From positions 4,030,001 to 4,094,000 of the forward strand of contig NZ_CP062008.1 in NCBI RefSeq assembly GCF_005670685.2: a stretch of DNA of 64,000 nucleotides, read 5' to 3'. The notes beneath the pieces were generated by a model. It was not told the DNA's origin. It saw only the letters and a program-made list of their open reading frames with translations, and did not search any database. This DNA comes from Mycolicibacterium mucogenicum DSM 44124. GTDB taxonomy: Bacteria > Actinomycetota > Actinomycetes > Mycobacteriales > Mycobacteriaceae. Both the position numbers and the translations under genes were made by a program. Below, piece by piece: positions 53,248 through 61,605 of the stretch (positions are counted from its first letter, which is position 1; each line of letters opens with the position of its first letter).

Positions 53248-53853
53248 ATGTCCGCAGAATCGACGACGCACTCCCCGCGACTGGGGACGGCATTGAGCCG
53301 CCAAGCCGCGGTCGACGCTGCGACCCGGCTGTATCTGGCAGGCGAGCCGGTTGACATGTCGGCGCTTGCCACCGAACTCGGGATCGGCCGGTCAACCCTC
53401 TATCGGCTCGTCGGCAATCGGGAAGACCTGCTCAGCACCGTGCTTGCCGAGGCAACGGAACGAACCTTTCGTCGGTCGGTCGCCAAGGTGAGCGCGAGCA
53501 ACGCGCACCCAGCGGGCGCCGACATGCTCCTGGCGGTGATGGAGCACTTCCTCAACTCGGTCGCCGACGCCAAACCCCTGCAGGCGGTATCGCAACGCGA
53601 GCCATTGCTGATCGTGCGGCTCATGCTGCTCCCCGGACTCGTGGAGCAGACGGCCGGACGCCTGATCGGCGAATTGTTGGAGGCCGAAGTGGCCGCCGGC
53701 CGGATGGAATTACCGCTTCCCGCAGCCACTTTCGGGCTGGCGCTCATCCGGATGTGCGACGCCCACCTCTACGCCCCACTCTTGGGCGGTGGGCCACCGG
53801 AAATCGACACCGCCCTCGAGTTGGTGGCGGCGTTCCTCGGCCACAGCCGCTGA
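53248..53853 (+). CDS. TetR-family regulator, QsdR-like
   Basis: 201 aa from the ATG at 53248; an in-frame ATG at 53230 would lie before the -10 and is less likely. The HTH VDMSALATELGIGRSTLYRL lies near residues 35-55. The C-terminal domain resembles that of QsdR-type TetR proteins. It is divergent from the SDR/phosphotransferase/dehydrogenase operon and is separated from it by two palindromes, so it probably represses that operon. Confidence 0.88.
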   Translation: MSAESTTHSPRLGTALSRQAAVDAATRLYLAGEPVDMSALATELGIGRSTLYRLVGNREDLLSTVLAEATERTFRRSVAKVSASNAHPAGADMLLAVMEHFLNSVADAKPLQAVSQREPLLIVRLMLLPGLVEQTAGRLIGELLEAEVAAGRMELPLPAATFGLALIRMCDAHLYAPLLGGGPPEIDTALELVAAFLGHSR

Positions 53854-53902
53854 CACTGCCGCCGCGGCGCCAGATTCCGAGTAGCAGACCCTCGGTGCGG
53901 GA

Positions 53903-55042
53903 TCAACCGGCGGCGTGCGCAGCCAGGTTCTCCGCCACCTCGGCCTCCCAGCTCTCGATGGAATGCGTGGTGTCGATCTCGAACTCGAAGCGGTCCGTCA
54001 TATCCGGCGTCACATCTTCGACGTCGACATAGAACTGCTCGTACCAGCGGCGCTGCTGATACACCGGGCCGTCTTCCTCGGTGAGCAGTGGGTTGTCGAT
54101 GCGGGCCTTGTGCTTCCAGATCTCGACGTCCTGCTCGAAGCCGGTCTGCACACCCTCGATGAAAGTCCTTGCCAGTTCGGCATTTTCCTCGTCGCTCATC
54201 GTCGGGAGCTTCTTCACGATGGCCCCGTACTGCAACACGAACGAGTTCGGGCTGACCGGATAATGCGAGTTGATCAGGATGGTCTCAACGGTCATGCCGT
54301 TGGCCACGCTGCGCAGCCGGTCGATCATGTACGACGGCCCGAAATACGAAGCCTCCGAATACAGTATGGACGTCGGGTCATGGAACGTACTGACGACCAT
54401 GTCGTCGCGGGGCGTCGAATCCATCACCTGGGTGGCGATATGACCTTCGAAGATGTTCTTGAAGTTCCGGGGAAATGCGTAGTGCACGTAGAAGAAATGC
54501 GCCATGTCGACGTTGTTGTCGATGATCTCGCGGCAGTGCGAACCTTCGATCACCTGAATGTTCCAGGTCCAGTCGGTCCAGGCGTCCGTGCCGTACCCCT
54601 CGATCTCGGGGATGTCGACTTCCGGCGGCGGGGTGTTGCCCTGCGGGTCGTTCCAGACGAACAGCTGTCCGTTGCGTTCGAGTGTCAGCCAGGAGCGGGT
54701 CCGCGCCAACCGCGGCGTCCGCTTGGCGTAGGGCACCAACGTGCACTTGCCGTCGCCGTCCCAGCGCCAGTCGTGGAACGGGCACGCGATCGAGTCCCCT
54801 TTGACGGTGCCGTACGCCAGGTTGCCACCCATGTGCCGGCAGTAGGCGTCGAGCACGTTCAGCCGGCCCTGGCTGTCCGCGAAGACCACCAATGACGTGC
54901 CGAACGCGTCGATCTGATGGGGCGCACCGTCGTTGAAGTCCCGGATCAGGCCGAGGCAGTGCCAGCCGCGAGCGAACCTGGTCGGGTTCTCCCCCGCCTC
55001 GATCTGCCGGATCTCCGTCAGCTCCTGATCTGCGACCGACAT
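53903..55042 (-). CDS. kshA: Rieske non-heme iron oxygenase, KshA-like (3-ketosteroid 9alpha-hydroxylase oxygenase)
   Basis: 379 aa from the ATG at 55040-55042, chosen because GGAGG lies 5 nt upstream; a start at 55054 overlaps that site. The Rieske ligands are C68, H70, C87 and H90 (CRHMGG...CPFHDW). Mononuclear iron ligands H182 and H187 are in VDMAHFFYVHYAFP, with a C-terminal Asp in QDVEIWKHKARIDNP. Many segments (FARGWHCLGL, EASYFGPS, RRWYEQFYVDV) match M. tuberculosis KshA as I recall it. It would hydroxylate C9 of a steroid or related ring system, with a KshB reductase encoded elsewhere. Confidence 0.88.
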   Translation of the reverse strand: MSVADQELTEIRQIEAGENPTRFARGWHCLGLIRDFNDGAPHQIDAFGTSLVVFADSQGRLNVLDAYCRHMGGNLAYGTVKGDSIACPFHDWRWDGDGKCTLVPYAKRTPRLARTRSWLTLERNGQLFVWNDPQGNTPPPEVDIPEIEGYGTDAWTDWTWNIQVIEGSHCREIIDNNVDMAHFFYVHYAFPRNFKNIFEGHIATQVMDSTPRDDMVVSTFHDPTSILYSEASYFGPSYMIDRLRSVANGMTVETILINSHYPVSPNSFVLQYGAIVKKLPTMSDEENAELARTFIEGVQTGFEQDVEIWKHKARIDNPLLTEEDGPVYQQRRWYEQFYVDVEDVTPDMTDRFEFEIDTTHSIESWEAEVAENLAAHAAG

Positions 55043-55061
55043 GCGCTCCTCCATCGTTGTT

Positions 55062-55706
55062 TCACCGCGGGTCAATCAGTGCGGGCATCGGCGCGGTGAG
55101 CAGACCGACGACCATCGCGACGATGTTGTCCCTCGCCTCGGCCTCACTCAGGGCACCGCGGACCGCGTCGCGACGCTCATCCACTTGGCGTTCATGGTCG
55201 GCGAGCAGGGTGTACATGACCGAGGCCATCGCCGCCATGCGTTGGCGCCGAAGCGCTTCCGGTAGGTGATCGAGGGCCCGCAGCAACCGGGTGGTGAGGA
55301 TTCGGGTGGCCGGCCACTGCTCCGACGTGAGCGTGAGCTCGGCCATGACGGGGTGACTGCGGACGCGTTCAAGAAAGCGCGCGTAGTGGCTCGACCCATC
55401 GGAATACGGAGTGTCGAACAGCGGCTCAACCAGGATGGTGACCAGAGCGGTGATGCTGTCGTCAGGCTCCCCGGCGCTTTCGTGCTCGGCCAGCAACGCC
55501 AGCCGGGCCTGCTCCAGTGGAGCCTGGCGATGACCAATGATGGCCTTGATCAAGCCATCTCGCGATCCGAAGTGATAGTGGACAGCCGAATTGTTCCGCT
55601 GCCCTGCAGCCACCGCAACGTCGCGTAGCGACACTTCCGGGCCGAATTCCGCGATCAGGCGTTCACCGGCGAGAAGCAGCTCCGTGCGCGCACCAGGCCG
55701 ATTCAC
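55062..55706 (-). CDS. TetR-family regulator of the KshA/VOC cluster
   Basis: 214 aa, GTG start. The HTH reads VSLRDVAVAAGQRNNSAVHY with the unusual RNNSAVHYHFGSRDGL recognition helix. The gene lies directly upstream of kshA with 19 bp between them, so the two are co-transcribed. It is divergent from the VOC/flavoprotein operon, with an inverted repeat in the 120-bp gap. It probably controls both directions. Confidence 0.87.
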   Translation of the reverse strand: MNRPGARTELLLAGERLIAEFGPEVSLRDVAVAAGQRNNSAVHYHFGSRDGLIKAIIGHRQAPLEQARLALLAEHESAGEPDDSITALVTILVEPLFDTPYSDGSSHYARFLERVRSHPVMAELTLTSEQWPATRILTTRLLRALDHLPEALRRQRMAAMASVMYTLLADHERQVDERRDAVRGALSEAEARDNIVAMVVGLLTAPMPALIDPR

Positions 55707-55760
55707 GGGTCTCAGTGTAGTTCGTGCGCTTCAGATTGCAATCACTAATGCTTGACCAAT

Positions 55761-55776
55761 TAAGCGAATACGCTTA
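55761..55776. promoter_or_regulatory. Inverted repeat TAAGCG-AATA-CGCTTA, probable TetR operator
   Basis: A perfect 6-4-6 repeat between the TetR/kshA operon and the VOC gene. A further AATGCTTGACC/AATTAAGC pairing overlaps it on the left, so several binding units may be present. The region is A/T-rich relative to the surrounding genes, as a shared divergent promoter would be. Confidence 0.5.
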
Positions 55777-55826
55777 GTTTGAAGTGATTCGTCCCGTCAC
55801 GCAGCGGGCCCCCCGGAAGGAATCCC

Positions 55827-56327
55827 ATGACCGTCGCGTATGGACCGATCTGCCAAATCGCCTGGGTCACTGAGGACATCGAGGCCACCGAACAGCTGCT
55901 GAGCAAGCAGTTCGGCGTCGGCGGATGGGTCCGGATGCCCAACATCGAGTTCGGGCCGCAGACCTGCCGCCTGCACGGCGAGCCCGCCGACTTCACGGCC
56001 CACATCTCCTTGTCCTATTCGGGCGACATGCAGTTGGAGCTGATCCAACCGGTGCGCGGCGACAGCATCTACACCGAATTCCTGGCTCGCAGCGGCCCGG
56101 GCCTGCACCACGTGTGTTTCGAGCCAGGCGATTTCGACGCCGCCGTGGCATCGGCGCAGGAGCAAGGTCTGCCGATCGTGCAGGAAGGTGAGATGTCCGG
56201 CGGGTTGATGCGTTTCGCGTATATGGACGGAGCCTCGGCCGGGGTGCCGTATATCGAACTCGGCAAGTTCAGCCCCGAGATTCGCGCGATGTTCGAGCAC
56301 ATCAAGACGGCCGCGAAGGGCGCCTGA
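55827..56327 (+). CDS. VOC-family (glyoxalase/dioxygenase fold) protein
   Basis: 166 aa, ATG with GGAAGGAA upstream. Two beta-alpha-beta-beta-beta units are visible (ICQIAWVTEDIEATEQLL; GLHHVCFEPGDFDAAVASA). Metal ligands include His in LHHVCFE and Glu in YIELGKF; the first-strand ligand, often His, is Gln here. Possible activities are lactoylglutathione-lyase-like isomerisation, epimerisation or ring cleavage. It shares its stop with the start of the flavoprotein gene (TGATG), so they are co-translated. Confidence 0.85.
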   Translation: MTVAYGPICQIAWVTEDIEATEQLLSKQFGVGGWVRMPNIEFGPQTCRLHGEPADFTAHISLSYSGDMQLELIQPVRGDSIYTEFLARSGPGLHHVCFEPGDFDAAVASAQEQGLPIVQEGEMSGGLMRFAYMDGASAGVPYIELGKFSPEIRAMFEHIKTAAKGA

Positions 56328-57790
56328 TGACCCCGGAAACCGGATCGGCACAAAGTGTTTCGTCGTTCTCTGACGAGGTCGATGTCCTGGTTGTCGGGCT
56401 CGGCATGGCAGGCGGATGCGCAGCGGTCGAGGCAGCCGCGTCGGGCGCCCGCGTGCTCGTGCTCGAACGTGCCGCGGTGGCCGGCGGCACCACCGCGATG
56501 GCCGGCGGCCACTTCTACTTAGGCGGTGGCACCGCGGTTCAGGAGGCCACCGGCCAGGAGGACTCAGCCGCTCAGATGGCCGCTTATCTGACCGCGGTCT
56601 CGAAAGAGCCTGTGCCGGAACTGATCAACGCCTACTGTGAAGGCAGCGCCGAACATCTCCGATGGCTGGAGGCCCTGGGCTTCGAGTTCGAGCGCAGTTA
56701 TTACCCGCACAAGGCTGTCATTCAGCCGGAGACACAGGGCTTGATGTACACCGGCAACGAGCAGGTGTGGCCGTTCCGCGAGCAGGCGGTTCCGGCGCCG
56801 CGGGGCCACAAGGTCCCGGTACCCGGCGATACCGGCGGCGCGGGCATGGTGGTCAAGCTTCTCGTCGAGCGACTAGGCGAGCTCGGCGCGGAAATCCGTT
56901 ACGAGACAGGTGTATCCGCACTCGTCATTGATGACGACCGAGTCGTCGGCGCAACGTGGAAGCACTTCGGCGAGACGGGCGCCGTACGGGCGAAGTCCGT
57001 CGTCCTGGCCACCGGTGGCTTTGTGATGAACCGCGAGATGCTGGCGCAGCATGTTCCCCGACTGGCCGATGATCGCGTTTTCGCGCTGGGCAGCACCTAC
57101 GACGACGGCAGCGGTATCCGCATGGGCCAATCGGTCGGCGCCGCGACCAAATACCTGGATCAGGCGTTCATGACCGCGCCGGTGTATCCGCCTGCCACAC
57201 TGCTCACCGGCCTCATCGTTAATCGCAACGGAGACCGGTTCGTCGCCGAAGACTCTTATCACGCACGAACTTCCGCTTTCGCCCTCGAACAGCCGGACAG
57301 TGTCGCGTACCTCGTCGTCGATTCCCGACATGTCGAGATGCCGACGATGCCGTTGGTTCAGTTGATCGATGGGTGGGAAGATGTCGCCGAGATGGAAGCG
57401 GCCCTCGGCATACCGGCCGGGCGGTTGCAGTCCTCACTCGACAGGTACAACGCGAACGCGGCACGGGGCGAGGACCCCGATTTCCACAAGGCGGCAACGT
57501 ATCTGGAGCCCCAGGACGTCGGCCCGTGGGCCGCATTCGACTTGAGTCTGGGCAAGGCGTTCTACAGCGGTTTCACCCTCGGCGGCCTGGCGATCTCCGT
57601 CGACGGTGAGGTACTTCGCGACGACGGCACTGCCATTGCCGGCCTCTACGCCGCCGGCGCCTGCGCCTCTACCATCGCGCAGGACGCCAAGGGGTACTCC
57701 AGCGGCACCCAGCTGGGTGCCGGTTCATTCTTCGGCCGGCGTGCAGGGCGAGCCGCTGCCGTAGCGGCGACCGGAGCGCAATCCCGGTAG
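56327..57790 (+). CDS. FAD-dependent dehydrogenase, fumarate reductase/KstD-like
   Basis: 487 aa. FAD-binding VVGLGMAGGCAAVEAAASGA is near residues 21-40 and VLATGGF is in the middle. The C-terminal FAD-contact region is KGYSSGTQLGAGSFFG. It resembles the 3-ketosteroid-delta1-dehydrogenase/fumarate reductase family, but the KstD motif Y-x-x-x-G near the end is Y-S-S-G here (glycine at +3), so the steroid assignment is uncertain. Next to KshA it could introduce a double bond in the same substrate. Confidence 0.82.
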   Translation: MTPETGSAQSVSSFSDEVDVLVVGLGMAGGCAAVEAAASGARVLVLERAAVAGGTTAMAGGHFYLGGGTAVQEATGQEDSAAQMAAYLTAVSKEPVPELINAYCEGSAEHLRWLEALGFEFERSYYPHKAVIQPETQGLMYTGNEQVWPFREQAVPAPRGHKVPVPGDTGGAGMVVKLLVERLGELGAEIRYETGVSALVIDDDRVVGATWKHFGETGAVRAKSVVLATGGFVMNREMLAQHVPRLADDRVFALGSTYDDGSGIRMGQSVGAATKYLDQAFMTAPVYPPATLLTGLIVNRNGDRFVAEDSYHARTSAFALEQPDSVAYLVVDSRHVEMPTMPLVQLIDGWEDVAEMEAALGIPAGRLQSSLDRYNANAARGEDPDFHKAATYLEPQDVGPWAAFDLSLGKAFYSGFTLGGLAISVDGEVLRDDGTAIAGLYAAGACASTIAQDAKGYSSGTQLGAGSFFGRRAGRAAAVAATGAQSR

Positions 57791-57801
57791 CGTTGCACGT
57801 A

Positions 57802-58596
57802 ATGACCGGATCAGCTGAACTGCCCACCATCATGCCCGCCGCGTTCATCGGCCACGGCAGCCCGATGAACGCCGTGGAACGCAACCAGTACACGGCCGCG
57901 TGGACGGAGTTCGGCCAGTCGGTGCCACGGCCGCGGGCGATCCTGGTGGTCAGTGCGCACTGGTACATCAACGCCACCGCGGTTACCGCCATGGCCCATC
58001 CCCGCACCATCCACGACTTCTACGGCTTCCCGCAGGAGTTGTTCGACGTGCAATACCCGGCACCCGGACTGCCCGAGCTGGCCGACGAGATCGCCGAGAC
58101 CGTCAAACCGACGTGGATCGGTTCTGACCGGGACAGCTGGGGCATCGACCACGGCACGTGGTCGGTGTTGGTGCACGCCTTCCCGGATGCCTCGATCCCG
58201 GTGGTGCAATTGTCGATCAACGCCGAGAAACCGCTGGAGGAACACGTCGCGCTCGGCGCGCAACTGGCCGAATTACGCAGCCGCGGAGTGCTGATCGTCG
58301 GCAGTGGCAATATCGTGCACAACCTGCGCGCCATGAACGCGCGGCTTCCCGACAGCGGATTCGATTGGGCCACAAGGTTTGACGACGCGGCAGCCGATCT
58401 GCTGACCGCGGCACCGGCCGACATTCTGCGGCTACGGGAACATCCCGACTTCGCCGCCGCCGCGCCGACGCCGGATCATTTCATCCCGATGCTCTATTTC
58501 GCCGGGTTGTGCGCAGCCGCCGACACGCCCGCGCACGTGCTCGTCGACGGCTATACCTACGGGTCGCTGTCGATGACGTCGTATGTGGTGAACTGA
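57802..58596 (+). CDS. LigB-type extradiol dioxygenase (DODA/YgiD-like)
   Basis: 264 aa from the ATG at 57802. It has the class III extradiol/DODA zinc- or iron-site residues: His in FIGHGSPMNA, His in VVSAHWYI, His in GIDHGTW and the GSGNIVHNLR motif. Family members cleave catechols such as DOPA. It follows the flavoprotein by 11 bp and would carry out ring cleavage after aromatisation of the substrate. Confidence 0.87.
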   Translation: MTGSAELPTIMPAAFIGHGSPMNAVERNQYTAAWTEFGQSVPRPRAILVVSAHWYINATAVTAMAHPRTIHDFYGFPQELFDVQYPAPGLPELADEIAETVKPTWIGSDRDSWGIDHGTWSVLVHAFPDASIPVVQLSINAEKPLEEHVALGAQLAELRSRGVLIVGSGNIVHNLRAMNARLPDSGFDWATRFDDAAADLLTAAPADILRLREHPDFAAAAPTPDHFIPMLYFAGLCAAADTPAHVLVDGYTYGSLSMTSYVVN

Positions 58597-58602
58597 CGCC
58601 GT

Positions 58603-59985
58603 TCAGGCCACGCTGCTCTCATCGACTTCAGTTGCCCCAGCAGGTTTCATCGCTTCTGCCGCCGTGATGTACGCGTGGCGGTGGTTGAGGAACTGGTGAC
58701 GCGCATTCTCGCCGACCAGCGTGCGTACCTCGTTCAGCAGGGCACGCCTGCCCTGATGTTGATGCCGCAGGAGCCGGCCTGCCGAGCCGAACAAGCGCGA
58801 CGCACTCAACACCTGCGACGGCCTTTCGCGGTGGTTGAACAGATCGAGGAACCGCCCGATTTCCCCCCTGGCGTGCAGGTCCGCGACCATCTGCGCGAAC
58901 ACCGTCGGAACCGCACCGGACTTGCCGAGATCGTTGGCGAACCAGTAATGATCGGAAAACTCGTGATCGCGCCACCGGCCCCAGCGCGCCAGCGCCGCAT
59001 CCTGCGCTTCCGGCGAGCCACCCAGGCCCTCGACCACCGCCGGTGCCAGCGCATCGACTTGAGAGAACGCGTCGCTGATCCCCCGCCCTGCCGACGGGTC
59101 CTTGAAGTGGCCGGCATCGCCGACGAGCGCCCAGCCTGGCCCCGACGGATCTCGGAAGAAGCCGGTCCAGTGCAACATCCCGAAGTACTTGCTCACCCGC
59201 TGCGCGCCCGCCAGCGCCTCCGCCACCGGCTCGCAGGTCAGTGCGTCGGCCATGAAACTGCCATCAAGGTCGGCGCGGTATCGCTGGAGCTGAGAAAATT
59301 CGGGGACGACGATCACTTGGTACAGGCCCTCGTCGCACGGCGCGGCAATCACGAACTTGTCGTCCCACCGGTGAAAAACGTTGGACGGCTCGGCCGGCAT
59401 GTGCGCGCCACTGAAAAACGCCCAGTAGGCAAACCGCTGGCCGGGGACCACGTTGTATTTGCGCGCTGCCACGAGATTTCCGACAGTGGAGTTACGCCCG
59501 TCGGCGCCGACGACCAGCCGCGCCCGCAGTTCCTCCTCCCGGCCGTGCGTTTTGACCCGTACCCCGGTGACCCGGCTGCCTTCCCAGATCATTCCGGTTA
59601 CCTCAGTCGCCATCCGGACCTCGGCGCCGGCCTCCTCGGCGGCGCCGGCCAGTATCGGGTCGAGCACCGTGCGCCGGACCGATGCGCCGCCGCCGATGTC
59701 GCCGCTGCGGAGCGGCCACGGCGCGTTGAACTGGAAAGAGTCAGCGCGAGAGTTGGACCGCTTCATGAATGGTGCACCGGTGGCGCGGAGCTGGTCCGTC
59801 ACACCGAGCCGATCGAGGAACGCCAAGCCGTCCGTCTCGAAGATGTGGGTCGACAGGGTGTCCCGCGGAAACGTCGCACGTTCGACTACCGCAACGTTCA
59901 CGCCCTGCCGCGCCAGCATCGCGGCCAACGGCGAGCCGGCACACCGAGCGCCGACGATGACGACGTCAAATCCCTGGGCCAACAT
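58603..59985 (-). CDS. FAD-dependent oxidoreductase, PHBH-fold
   Basis: 460 aa from the ATG at 59983-59985, with GGGAGC upstream. The FAD motif VIVGARCAGSPLA is near residue 8, the DG motif VVGADGRNSTV in the middle, and the GD motif ALVGDAGHFKDPSAGRGI follows. The GARCAGS variant and the C-terminal half are typical of a geranylgeranyl-reductase-like or tryptophan-halogenase-related flavoprotein group in actinobacteria. The reaction is not certain. It is convergent with the dioxygenase gene (6 bp apart). A palindrome TACGTGACGTA (60060-60070) lies 75 bp before its start. Confidence 0.82.
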   Translation of the reverse strand: MLAQGFDVVIVGARCAGSPLAAMLARQGVNVAVVERATFPRDTLSTHIFETDGLAFLDRLGVTDQLRATGAPFMKRSNSRADSFQFNAPWPLRSGDIGGGASVRRTVLDPILAGAAEEAGAEVRMATEVTGMIWEGSRVTGVRVKTHGREEELRARLVVGADGRNSTVGNLVAARKYNVVPGQRFAYWAFFSGAHMPAEPSNVFHRWDDKFVIAAPCDEGLYQVIVVPEFSQLQRYRADLDGSFMADALTCEPVAEALAGAQRVSKYFGMLHWTGFFRDPSGPGWALVGDAGHFKDPSAGRGISDAFSQVDALAPAVVEGLGGSPEAQDAALARWGRWRDHEFSDHYWFANDLGKSGAVPTVFAQMVADLHARGEIGRFLDLFNHRERPSQVLSASRLFGSAGRLLRHQHQGRRALLNEVRTLVGENARHQFLNHRHAYITAAEAMKPAGATEVDESSVA

Positions 59986-60153
59986 GGTTGCTCCCGAAGT
60001 TCGCACTGCGCCGAGGCAGGCCGCACCCGGCGCAGCTGGAAAAAGCGTACGCCGCGTGTTACGTGACGTACAGCAATTCTTCAGGACTTTGCCATGCTTA
60101 CCGCGGAACGACTTTCGTTGGTTTTATCACGACCGCGTCAATGCCGCCGCACG

Positions 60154-60300
60154 CTAGACCCGTTGTTCCCCAGTAATTCTGGCGCGGCGGGGCTTGCGCG
60201 TGACGATCGGGTTCTCATGCCCGTCGAGGCTGCCTTCGCGCAATGTGTTGTACGAAAACCTGCCGCTTGCAACCGAATGCGCCATCGTGGTGCTCATGAC
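60154..60300 (-). CDS. Possible small ORF, unknown
   Basis: 48 codons starting MSTTMAHSV and ending in a basic tail (RKPRRARITGEQRV), in the 385-bp gap 59986-60370. Codon third positions are mostly G/C as in real genes here, but no ribosome site is visible and the product is not recognised. Apart from this and the palindrome at 60060-60070, the gap holds nothing I can name. Confidence 0.25.
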   Translation of the reverse strand, partial: VMSTTMAHSVASGRFSYNTLREGSLDGHENPIVTRKPRRARITGEQRV

Positions 60301-60370
60301 GCCGAGCGCCAGGTTCGTCGAAAACCGCGAAACCTGTTGTGCGCAAGGACTATTGCACCCGAGGGCGGTG

Positions 60371-61252
60371 CTAGGACAAAGCGGGTCCGGGAGTCGGCGA
60401 TGTCGGCGTGGAGGTCGACGGAACCGAACTGGGAGGCTGCAAACCGTAGCCGGCCTGCGGGCCGGGCGGTGTGCCGTACGTCTGCGGAGGTCCGGGCAAT
60501 GCGCCGTAGCCCATCTGGGGATTGGGGCCGGGTTGCGGGCCATACGCCGGGAACTGCGAGCCGTACCCAGGCAGCGTCAGAGGCGAGCCGGCAAGGAGCT
60601 TCGACATTACGAAAGCCGCTGCCTGGTCCGTGTAAGCGGGAACATAACCCTGCGTGTGGCCACTCCAAGAGTTGCCCGCACCCGAGTGACAGATCGGGTC
60701 GGCGGGATTACAGAGGTCGATCGCTTTGGGACTCAGCGGTGAGTTCTGGGTCGGTGGCGCTCCGTCGGTGCGGTCTGCCTGGTTGCCGAAAGTAGCGACG
60801 GCCGCGATGTTCTTGTTGTACTCGGGCGGCAACGGATCACCCCAGTTGATACCGGAGAAGCCGGCCACGATGTTGACGACGCTCGCGCCTTGCGAGTAGC
60901 CACCCAGAACGATCTTGGTATTGGGGCAAGCCGACGCCGTGGACTTGATGTGAGCGATCGCGTCCTTGGCCCCCTCGCCACTGTGCCGCTGCGTGATGGT
61001 GGCCTTGTAGTCCACCGCATACGACCTGATGGTCAAGCCGCCGGCCTGCTTGCGCAGCGCATCGACAAGGGCATCCCCGACCCGGCCCATACCTGCCGGC
61101 TCGTCGGTGCCACGCGCGAAGATGACTTCGGCGTCGGGGCAGTCATCGGCAGCGGCCACCGGCGCCACACCAGCGATGACGAGTGGGCCCGCAACCGTGA
61201 GCAGAGCGACAGCGCCAGCAACGATCGAGCGAGGTACGTGGCGAAACAGCAT
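60371..61252 (-). CDS. Secreted cutinase-like serine esterase with Pro/Gly/Tyr-rich tail
   Basis: 293 aa with a signal peptide (cleaved near VAAA-DD at residue 35). Cutinase core: FARGTDEPAGMGRVGDALV, nucleophile S120 in GGYSQGAS, and the Asp/His region in NPADPICHSGAGNSWSGHTQGY. The last 65 residues are a Gly/Pro/Tyr-rich extension (GYGSQFPAYGPQPGP) not present in the shorter cutinase at 27900-28526, perhaps for cell-wall attachment. It hydrolyses ester bonds outside the membrane. Confidence 0.9.
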   Translation of the reverse strand: MLFRHVPRSIVAGAVALLTVAGPLVIAGVAPVAAADDCPDAEVIFARGTDEPAGMGRVGDALVDALRKQAGGLTIRSYAVDYKATITQRHSGEGAKDAIAHIKSTASACPNTKIVLGGYSQGASVVNIVAGFSGINWGDPLPPEYNKNIAAVATFGNQADRTDGAPPTQNSPLSPKAIDLCNPADPICHSGAGNSWSGHTQGYVPAYTDQAAAFVMSKLLAGSPLTLPGYGSQFPAYGPQPGPNPQMGYGALPGPPQTYGTPPGPQAGYGLQPPSSVPSTSTPTSPTPGPALS

Positions 61253-61421
61253 CTCCGCATCTTACCCGCAGGCAGGAAAGTAAGACAAACGCCTGACCAG
61301 CAAATATTCATCACGCAGCAATCAGCGCACCGCTCACATACGCCGCCGGAGCAGGTTTCCGGCAAACCTCAAACGCTAGATTCCGCCGTCCGGTGACCAG
61401 GGTGCTCACCGCGCTGACCGG

Positions 61422-61427
61422 TATAGT
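61422..61427 (+). promoter_or_regulatory. -10 element (TATAGT) before a possible leaderless small ORF
   Basis: TATAGT ends 7 nt before the GTG at 61435, the spacing of leaderless mycobacterial promoters. It would also serve the MFS/binding-protein operon that begins at 61606. Confidence 0.4.
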
Positions 61428-61434
61428 CGCCGGC

Positions 61435-61560
61435 GTGGGTGCGCATTCTGACCAGGCTCCCGCACCCACGGTGCGGGCGCACTCGTCGTGCACCCCGTCG
61501 TTTCTCTCCTCGATCTGGAACCGCGCCCGCCTGGCGCCGCTGAACAAATTCGCGCGCTGA
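61435..61560 (+). CDS. Possible leaderless small ORF upstream of the MFS gene
   Basis: 41 codons from the GTG at 61435, encoding MGAHSDQAPAPTVRAHSSC and then a basic tail (IWNRARLAPLNKFAR), ending 45 bp before the MFS start. No match is recognised. Its position suggests a leader peptide or small membrane-associated protein in the operon's 5' region. The remainder of the gap 61253-61605 holds only the cutinase promoter region. Confidence 0.35.
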   Translation: MGAHSDQAPAPTVRAHSSCTPSFLSSIWNRARLAPLNKFAR

Positions 61561-61605
61561 TTCTCGCTGCCCGAATGTTCACACCTCCAGTTCCCGTGAT
61601 GAAAA

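Noticed and set aside
55707-55826. KstR or KstR2 binding site near kshA
   Set aside because: No clear TnnAACnnGTTnnA or AAGCAAGnnCTTGCTT match; the TAAGCG-N4-CGCTTA repeat is different and fits the local TetR better.
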